NCBI GenBank assembly: GCA_002748155.1
Contig: PDRO01000003.1
Location: 124,001 to 188,000 of the forward strand
Source of the DNA: Actinomycetales bacterium
GTDB lineage: Bacteria; Actinomycetota; Actinomycetes; Actinomycetales; Dermatophilaceae
DNA: 64,000 nt
Direction of reading: 5' to 3'
Part shown: positions 58,783 through 64,000 of the stretch, in pieces
How the letters are laid out: every line of letters begins with the position of its first letter
How positions within the stretch are numbered: position 1 is the stretch's first letter
Notes under the pieces: model-generated
Database searches by the model: none
The model's input: only the letters and a program-made list of their open reading frames with translations
Told to the model about the DNA's origin: nothing
Position numbers and translations under genes: made by a program

Positions 58783-60618
58783 ATGTCGGAGGACATGCTG
58801 CACGGGAGTGAGCTTCCGCGCGACGACGCACCGCAGGACGCTCACACTGCCGAGGACGAGCCCGCCGCTGGTGGTCTGCGGGCTGAGGACACTGAGGACA
58901 CTGAGGGCACCGACGACACTGCCGAGATTGCGCGCCTGGATGCCGAGATCACCCAGTTGCGGCGCCAAGGGAACTTCGACCCGAAACGGGTGCGCGAGCT
59001 CGAGCACCGGATCGCCTCGCTACGGGGCTCGCTGGGCACCCTGTCCGCACAGAACGAACGGCTGGTGCGCACCATCAAGGATGCTCGCCAGCAGATCGTC
59101 ACCCTCAAGGCCGAGGTGGATCGGCTAGCCCAACCACCGAACGGCTACGGGGTGGTGCTGACTCCACCCCACGAGGGCAGCGTCGACATTCTCACCGCTG
59201 GCCGCAAGATGCGCGTAGCTGTGAGCCCCAGCCTCGCCGAAGAGCACGTGACCATAGGGCGCGAGGTCATGCTCAACGAAGCACTGAACGTCATTGCTCT
59301 CAAAGGCTTCGAGCGCACCGGCGAGGTCGTGCTCGTCAAGGAGGTGCTCCCGGACGACCGACTGCTCGTGGTTTCCCACGGTGACGACGAGCGGGTATGC
59401 CGCCGCGCCGAGCCGCTGCGCGCCGAGCACATCCGAGCCGGTGACGCGCTGACCATCGACACGCGTTCCGGGTTCGTCTTCGAGCGGATCCCCAGGGGAG
59501 AGGTGCAGGACCTCGTCCTCGAAGAGGTACCCGACATCGACTACGAGGACATCGGTGGACTCGCGGGTCAGATCGAAGCGATCCGCGACGCCGTCGAGCT
59601 GCCGTATCTGCACCCCGACCTCTATCGCGAACACCACCTCAAACCACCAAAAGGTGTCCTGTTGTATGGGCCACCAGGCTGTGGCAAGACGCTCATCGCC
59701 AAAGCGGTCGCGGCATCGCTGGCCCGCAAGGTCGCCGAGAAGACCGGCAGGAAGCTCGAGAAGAGCTACTTCCTCAACATCAAAGGCCCGGAACTGCTCA
59801 ACAAGTATGTCGGCGAGACCGAGCGACACATTCGGGTGATCTTCCAACGGGCTCGCGAGAAAGCCTCCGACGGAACACCGGTGGTGGTCTTCTTCGACGA
59901 GATGGACTCGCTCTTCCGCACCCGCGGATCCGGTGTCAGCTCCGATGTCGAGACGACCATCGTGCCGCAACTGCTGTCGGAGATCGATGGTGTGGAGCGG
60001 TTGGAGAACGTCATCGTCATCGGTGCTTCCAACCGCGAGGACATGATCGATCCGGCCATCCTGCGCCCGGGGCGGCTGGACGCCAAGATCAAGATCGAGC
60101 GCCCCGACCTGGAGGCTGCGCGGGACATCTTCACCAAGTACCTCACGGCTGACTTGCCCCTACACGAAGACGATCTGGCCGCGCATGGCGGCGACCGTGA
60201 CCAGTGCGTCGAAGCCATGATCCAGGCGGCGGTGCAGCGCATGTATGCCGAGAGCGTGGAGAATCGCTTCCTCGAGGTGACGTATGCCGGTGGAGACAAG
60301 CAGATCCTCTACTTCAAGGACTTCAGTTCCGGCGCGATGATCCAGAACGTCGTCGACCGGGCGAAGAAGAACGCCATCAAGGAATTCCTCACCACCGGTC
60401 AGAAGGGGTTGCGGGTCGAGCACGTGCTCTCCTCGTGTCTCGACGAGTTCAAGGAGAACGAAGACCTGCCTAACACGACCAACCCGGACGACTGGGCGCG
60501 GATCTCCGGCAAGAAGGGTGAGCGGATCGTCTACATCCGCACGCTGATCAACACCAAAGACGGCACCGAGCCGGGCCGCTCGATCGACACTGCGGACAAG
60601 CTCGGCCAGTACCTCTAG
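58783..60618 (+). CDS. arc: Proteasome ATPase Arc/Mpa
   Basis: Arc unfolds pupylated proteins and feeds them to the 20S proteasome. The 611-residue protein has an acidic N-terminus, a coiled coil (about residues 45-110), an OB region ([16 protein letters not shown]), and an AAA domain with Walker A ([14 protein letters not shown]), Walker B ([12 protein letters not shown]) and the pore/sensor text [18 protein letters not shown]. The C-terminal residues are GQYL, the motif that docks to the proteasome. GAGGAGG precedes the ATG. Dop follows only at 63672, after four other genes. Confidence 0.97.
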   Translation: MSEDMLHGSELPRDDAPQDAHTAEDEPAAGGLRAEDTEDTEGTDDTAEIARLDAEITQLRRQGNFDPKRVRELEHRIASLRGSLGTLSAQNERLVRTIKDARQQIVTLKAEVDRLAQPPNGYGVVLTPPHEGSVDILTAGRKMRVAVSPSLAEEHVTIGREVMLNEALNVIALKGFERTGEVVLVKEVLPDDRLLVVSHGDDERVCRRAEPLRAEHIRAGDALTIDTRSGFVFERIPRGEVQDLVLEEVPDIDYEDIGGLAGQIEAIRDAVELPYLHPDLYREHHLKPPKGVLLYGPPGCGKTLIAKAVAASLARKVAEKTGRKLEKSYFLNIKGPELLNKYVGETERHIRVIFQRAREKASDGTPVVVFFDEMDSLFRTRGSGVSSDVETTIVPQLLSEIDGVERLENVIVIGASNREDMIDPAILRPGRLDAKIKIERPDLEAARDIFTKYLTADLPLHEDDLAAHGGDRDQCVEAMIQAAVQRMYAESVENRFLEVTYAGGDKQILYFKDFSSGAMIQNVVDRAKKNAIKEFLTTGQKGLRVEHVLSSCLDEFKENEDLPNTTNPDDWARISGKKGERIVYIRTLINTKDGTEPGRSIDTADKLGQYL

Positions 60619-60758
60619 GGCTGGGTCGCTCGACGTCGCGACTCGTCATCGAAGCCGGCCTAGGGACTAGCCGCCCCACCGGGGAAGGCGCGGCCAGGTC
60701 TCGCGACTGAGACACGTGGTCGCTGCGGACATGTGGTCGCTACGACTGTGGTTCCTAC

Positions 60759-60764
60759 TAGTGT
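60759..60764 (+). promoter_or_regulatory. Predicted -10 box, leaderless acyl-CoA-binding protein
   Basis: TAGTGT ends 6 nt before the ATG at 60771. Confidence 0.45.
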
Positions 60765-60770
60765 GGGGCC

Positions 60771-61031
60771 ATGAGCGAGGACTTCGAGGCCGCCGTCGCT
60801 GCGGTCGACACCCTGACGAGGGACCCCGGCCAGACCGTGAAGCTGCGGCTCTACGCTCTCTACAAACAAGCCACCGAGGGTGACGTTCGGGGTAAGCGTC
60901 CCGGCATGCTCGACTTCGTCGGCCGGTCCAAGTACGACGCCTGGGCCGGGCTCAAGGGCACCTCCTCCGACGATGCCGAGCAGCAGTACATCGACATGAT
61001 CGGCAGCCTGCAAGCGGCCGAGGGGAAGTAG
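60771..61031 (+). CDS. Acyl-CoA-binding protein
   Basis: The 86-residue protein is a bacterial ACBP, a four-helix carrier of long-chain acyl-CoA. The conserved stretches KLRLYALYKQATEGDV, GKRPGMLDFVGRSKYDAW and AGLKGTSSDDAEQQYIDMI all match the family. It is complete at the usual length. It lies between arc and dop with its own predicted leaderless promoter and a hairpin terminator after it, so it is probably a single-gene unit. Confidence 0.95.
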   Translation: MSEDFEAAVAAVDTLTRDPGQTVKLRLYALYKQATEGDVRGKRPGMLDFVGRSKYDAWAGLKGTSSDDAEQQYIDMIGSLQAAEGK

Positions 61032-61080
61032 CACTTCTTCGCGGGCTTACGCCTTATCACAGCACTATGCCGTGACACTC

Positions 61081-61110
61081 ACGAGACCGTCACTGGGACG
61101 ACGGTTTCGT
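61081..61110. terminator. Bidirectional hairpin terminator
   Basis: ACGAGACCGTC (61081-61091) and GACGGTTTCGT (61100-61110) pair over 11 bp with one G-T pair and an 8-nt loop. The hairpin lies between the convergent acyl-CoA-binding gene and the DUF3054 gene, where terminators for both are expected. There is no long T-tract. Confidence 0.65.
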
Positions 61111-61123
61111 GAAGCACTATTCG

Positions 61124-61513
61124 TCAGTCGCCGGGCCACCACTTGGCAGCGATCCAGCGCCACCCGACGAGGAGCAGCGCAAGCACCGCACCAGCGACCA
61201 GGATGAATGACAATGCCGTGCCCGGACCGGCGATCACCCGCAGCAGCATGCCGAGGGTGAGGGTGCAGAACCAGACCACGATGCCCGGGCCGACCGCCAA
61301 CGGCCATTGCCCTGAGCGCCACCGCACCACTGCCCATCCGGCGGCAGCTCCGACGAGGAAGGGCAAAGCTGTCACGACAGCTCCGCCGATGGGATTGGCC
61401 TCGGCGTGGCTGGCCCGGCCGAGGGCCGCGAAGACGATCACCAGCACGGCGTCGACAACCGGGGCCCACGGCATTCCAAGCCGGGACGGGCGAGAAGGCA
61501 GGAAACTGGTCAT
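61124..61513 (-). CDS. DUF3054-family membrane protein
   Basis: The 129-residue protein has four hydrophobic segments (APVVDAVLVIVFAALGR, ALPFLVGAAAGWAVV, GIVVWFCTLTLGMLL and LVAGAVLALLLVGW), with the motif LGRASHAEANPIGG after the first, as in DUF3054. Its start overlaps the prs stop by 4 nt. Function is unknown. Confidence 0.88.
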   Translation of the reverse strand: MTSFLPSRPSRLGMPWAPVVDAVLVIVFAALGRASHAEANPIGGAVVTALPFLVGAAAGWAVVRWRSGQWPLAVGPGIVVWFCTLTLGMLLRVIAGPGTALSFILVAGAVLALLLVGWRWIAAKWWPGD

Positions 61514-62505
61514 AGCACTCCCAGGTCGTCGACGAAGGGCAGCTTCGGCTGCGGTGGCGCGTGGGTCGGGTCGACCCCCTGGAACAGCTTGGACACGGAC
61601 CGACCGCCATGGATGCGGGCGATTGCCTCAGCGAACAGCTCAGCGACAGAACGAACTTGCAATTGAGGCCAGTCCTCCGGTGGCGGCACCGTGTCGGTCG
61701 TGACGACTTCGCTGATCATCGGATGCTCCCGCAGCCGTGGCACGGCCTCGCCGGTGAACAGCCCGTGGGTGCACGCAACCGCCGCTTCGGTGCAACCGGC
61801 GTCCTTGAGTCGCTCGAGCAACTCGATGATCGACCCACCGGTGGCGATCTCGTCGTCCAAGACGATGGCGCGCCTGCCGCTCACGTCACCGACGATAGCG
61901 TCGATGACAACCCGGTCGTCGGCCATCCGTTGCTTGCTGCCAGCCGCCACCGGGAGGTTGAGCAACCGGGCGAACAGGGTGGCGGTCTTGGCGTTGCCGA
62001 GGTCGGGGGACACGACGATGGTGTCGGTCAGATCGTGGCTGCGGAAGTGGTCGGCAAGCACCCCGATCGCGGTCAAGTGGTCGACCGGCATCCTGAAGAA
62101 GCCGTGCACCTGTGGGGCGTGCAGCGCCATCGTGAGCACTCGGGTGGCCCCGGCGGTGTGCAGCAGATCGGCCACCAAGCGGCCACCGATCGAAATGCGG
62201 GAGGCGTCCTTCTTGTCGGAGCGGGCATAGGCGTAGTGCGGCATGACTGCCGTGATCGAGGCCGCCGACGCGCCACGAGCGGCATCCACCATGAGCAGCA
62301 GCTCCATGAGGTGCTCCTGCGTGGGCGGCACGAGCGGCTGGATGATGTAGACATCGCGCTGCCGGCAATTGGCCAGCAGCTGGGCCTGCAAGCAGTCGTT
62401 GCTGAACCGGTTGACCCGAGTGCCGGAGAGCTTCACCCCCAAATGCGCGCAGATGCGTTCGGCGAGGTCCGGATGCGCGTTGCCGGAGAACACGACGACG
62501 GACAC
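61510..62505 (-). CDS. prs: Ribose-phosphate diphosphokinase (PRPP synthase)
   Basis: The enzyme makes PRPP from ribose 5-phosphate and ATP. The 331-residue protein has FSGNAHPDLAERICAHLG, RFSNDCLQAQL, the ATP-region MPHYAYARSDKKDASR, the flexible-loop region and the PRPP-binding AIVLDDEIATGGSII. GTG 62505 is chosen because GGAGG lies 6 nt before it; a GTG at 62511 would touch the ribosome site. Several details (CLQAQ, GVDPTHAPP tail) suggest a paralogue rather than the main Prs, but only one copy is in view. Confidence 0.9.
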   Translation of the reverse strand: MSVVVFSGNAHPDLAERICAHLGVKLSGTRVNRFSNDCLQAQLLANCRQRDVYIIQPLVPPTQEHLMELLLMVDAARGASAASITAVMPHYAYARSDKKDASRISIGGRLVADLLHTAGATRVLTMALHAPQVHGFFRMPVDHLTAIGVLADHFRSHDLTDTIVVSPDLGNAKTATLFARLLNLPVAAGSKQRMADDRVVIDAIVGDVSGRRAIVLDDEIATGGSIIELLERLKDAGCTEAAVACTHGLFTGEAVPRLREHPMISEVVTTDTVPPPEDWPQLQVRSVAELFAEAIARIHGGRSVSKLFQGVDPTHAPPQPKLPFVDDLGVL

Positions 62506-62583
62506 GGGCACCCTCCGGGTCTGCTGTAGCGACTACCGGGTCAACCCTAGTCGAGGGCCAGCCGGGTCGGCGGGTTGGTCGCC

Positions 62584-63546
62584 TCAGCGAAGGTGTCGCC
62601 ACAGCTCGGTGACCAACTCCAGCAGCGCCTGTCGACCCACCAGGGTGGCCCCGGGATAGCCGAAGAAGCCGTGGGTCGCGCCGAGGTAGTTGGTCGACCG
62701 GGTCGGGACCCCGGCTTCGGCCAGTCGCCGCGCGTAAGCCAACCCCTCGTCACGGACCGGATCGATATCGGCGGTGACCACGAGCGCCGGCGGCAGGCCA
62801 CGAAGATCCTCGCGCCAGTAGGGCGAGATCGTCGGATCCCGTGGGTCCAGGTGTGGCTCGGGCCCGAGATAGTGCGCAACGAAGACGTCGACCATTCGCT
62901 TGGTGAGAACCGGCGCGTTGGCGTGCTCGAGTATGGACGGGAACGAGCGGGACAGGTCGGTGCCCGGGTAGAGCAACGCCTGATGGCGAATCCGGGGGCC
63001 GCCGTCGTCGTGGGCGACGTGACAGACCAGTGCGGCGAGGTTGCCGCCGGCACTGTCCCCGCACACGGCGATCCGGCTCGGGTCGCCGTGGAGTTCGCCG
63101 ACCGATTCGCCGGCCCAGCGCAGCGCGTCGACGGCGTCGTGCACGGCCTGCGGGGCGCGGTGCTCAGGTGCCATCCGGTAGTCGACCGAGAGCACCAGGG
63201 CCGATGTGCGAGCGGCGATCATCGCGCACAACGGATCGTAGAGCCGGGTGCTGTTCAGCACCCATCCGCCGCCGTGGTAGTAGATGACGACCGGGTGAGG
63301 TCCGGTGCCGGTCGGTCGGTAGACGCGCAGCTGACGTCGTGACCCGTCACGGGTGGGGAACCACTCGTCGGAGATCCGGATATGTGCTGGTACCGGACCG
63401 GTGACCCACGAGAAGGGTGGCCGGTTCGGGGCGACCTGGGCCCGGGACCGCCGGATGCCGTCCAGATCGAGATCAGCCACGTTCGGGTAGATCAGGTGGT
63501 CGAGGAGATACGTGAAGGCACGAGTGCGCAGCGGCATACGAGGCAT
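62584..63546 (-). CDS. Alpha/beta hydrolase of the hormone-sensitive lipase family
   Basis: The 320-residue esterase has the oxyanion motif YYHGGGWVLN, the nucleophile elbow VCGDSAGGNLAAL, the acid Asp in DIDPVRDEG and the catalytic His in ATHGFFG. The arrangement is that of family IV esterases. A signal peptide is not seen, so it acts inside the cell, probably on short acyl esters. It is divergent from dop. Confidence 0.93.
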   Translation of the reverse strand: MPRMPLRTRAFTYLLDHLIYPNVADLDLDGIRRSRAQVAPNRPPFSWVTGPVPAHIRISDEWFPTRDGSRRQLRVYRPTGTGPHPVVIYYHGGGWVLNSTRLYDPLCAMIAARTSALVLSVDYRMAPEHRAPQAVHDAVDALRWAGESVGELHGDPSRIAVCGDSAGGNLAALVCHVAHDDGGPRIRHQALLYPGTDLSRSFPSILEHANAPVLTKRMVDVFVAHYLGPEPHLDPRDPTISPYWREDLRGLPPALVVTADIDPVRDEGLAYARRLAEAGVPTRSTNYLGATHGFFGYPGATLVGRQALLELVTELWRHLR

Positions 63547-63659
63547 GCGCTAAGCCTGCCACGGTCGCCCGGCGACGTCGTGATGTGGGCCGTCAGGTCA
63601 GCCCCCGAGCAGGCCGCGCCCGGGACAGGCGGCACCCGGGAGCGCAGAAGCGAGGCACT

Positions 63660-63665
63660 TAGGGT
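63660..63665 (+). promoter_or_regulatory. Predicted -10 box, leaderless dop
   Basis: TAGGGT ends 6 nt before the ATG at 63672. Confidence 0.5.
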
Positions 63666-63671
63666 GGACCC

Positions 63672-64000
63672 ATGAGTATGCCGGGTGTTCGGCGGGTCAT
63701 GGGGATCGAGACCGAGTACGGGATCAGCGCCCCGGGCGAGCCCAACGCCAACCCGATCGTCCTCTCAGGTCAGGTGATCATGGCCTACGCACGAGCGCAC
63801 GGGTTGCTGACTGGGCAGGGAGCCTGGGACTACGCGACCGAGGCTCCGCTGCGGGATGCCCGCGGGTGGGAACTCGACCGGGGTCTGGCCGATCCAACGC
63901 AACTCACCGACCTCGATGACCCGACGATGGCCAACGTCGTGCTGATGAACGGGGCCCGCTACTACGTCGATCACGCCCATCCGGAGTATTCCGGCCCGGA
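63672..64000 (+). CDS. dop: Pup deamidase/depupylase Dop, N-terminal part
   Basis: Dop deamidates the C-terminal Gln of Pup and removes Pup from substrates. The first 109 residues are in view: VMGIETEYGISAPGEPNANP carries the catalytic-metal Glu region of the carboxylate-amine ligase fold, and GARYYVDHAHPEYS is the typical substrate-site stretch. The rest lies beyond the right edge, where pup and the proteasome genes are expected. The start context includes an octamer at 63676, read Ser-Met-Pro. Confidence 0.95.
   Translation, partial: MSMPGVRRVMGIETEYGISAPGEPNANPIVLSGQVIMAYARAHGLLTGQGAWDYATEAPLRDARGWELDRGLADPTQLTDLDDPTMANVVLMNGARYYVDHAHPEYSGP

Overview
The window is about two-thirds G+C and comes from an actinobacterium, most likely of the order Micrococcales (order inferred, no phylogeny run). 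The evidence is a mycothiol ligase gene (mshC), Pup-proteasome genes (arc, and dop cut by the right edge), an F420-type luciferase-like oxidoreductase, several actinobacterium-only families (DUF3090, SCO1664, DUF3099, DUF3054, DUF5703), the actinobacterial SufR-SufBDCSU-SufT cluster, and many TANNNT boxes 6-8 nt before start codons, as expected for leaderless mRNAs.

Layout. 1-3.1 kb: a cut OmpR-type response regulator, heme A synthase and a two-gene ABC transporter, all on the minus strand. 3.3-6.1 kb: an accessory minus-strand module of a small unknown protein, a NarL-type sensor kinase and regulator, a strong hairpin and a secreted protein. 6.3-15.2 kb: a complete SUF iron-sulfur assembly operon (sufR-B-D-Rieske-C-S-U-T) whose sufB is interrupted by two in-frame inteins. 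15.2-29.8 kb: housekeeping genes (acVLRF1 ribosome rescue factor, ABC-F, mtnA plus class II aldolase, TrpB2, enoyl-CoA hydratase, ABC exporter, SURF1, serB). 29.8-41 kb: glgC/glgM divergent pair, NfeD-SPFH pair, TauE, SpoU methyltransferase and pta-ackA. 41.0-43.6 kb: tRNA-Leu(GAG) followed by a scar of three IS256-type transposase fragments, a DUF2892 protein, an SDR gene of unlike codon use and a frameshifted VapC-type PIN remnant. 43.7-64 kb: a conserved actinobacterial block (M20 peptidase, LLM oxidoreductase, uppP, histidine phosphatase, DUF3090, SCO1664, mshC, PAC2, metH, site-2 protease, trmI, arc), then acyl-CoA-binding protein, DUF3054, prs, an esterase and the start of dop.

How the genes connect. 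SufS and SufU supply sulfur, SufBCD builds clusters and SufR probably senses them. CtaA and SURF1 serve cytochrome oxidase. GlgC and GlgM make glycogen precursors. Pta-AckA interconverts acetyl-CoA and acetate. Arc and Dop belong to the Pup-proteasome system.

The most striking signal is not a gene. The octamer GTATGCCG (reverse complement CGGCATAC) occurs 56 times by my count, 28 in each orientation, against roughly 2-3 expected. It lies in all reading frames, forces otherwise rare codons, and forms an inverted pair in one intergenic hairpin. This resembles a DNA-uptake-like or other highly iterated genomic sequence.
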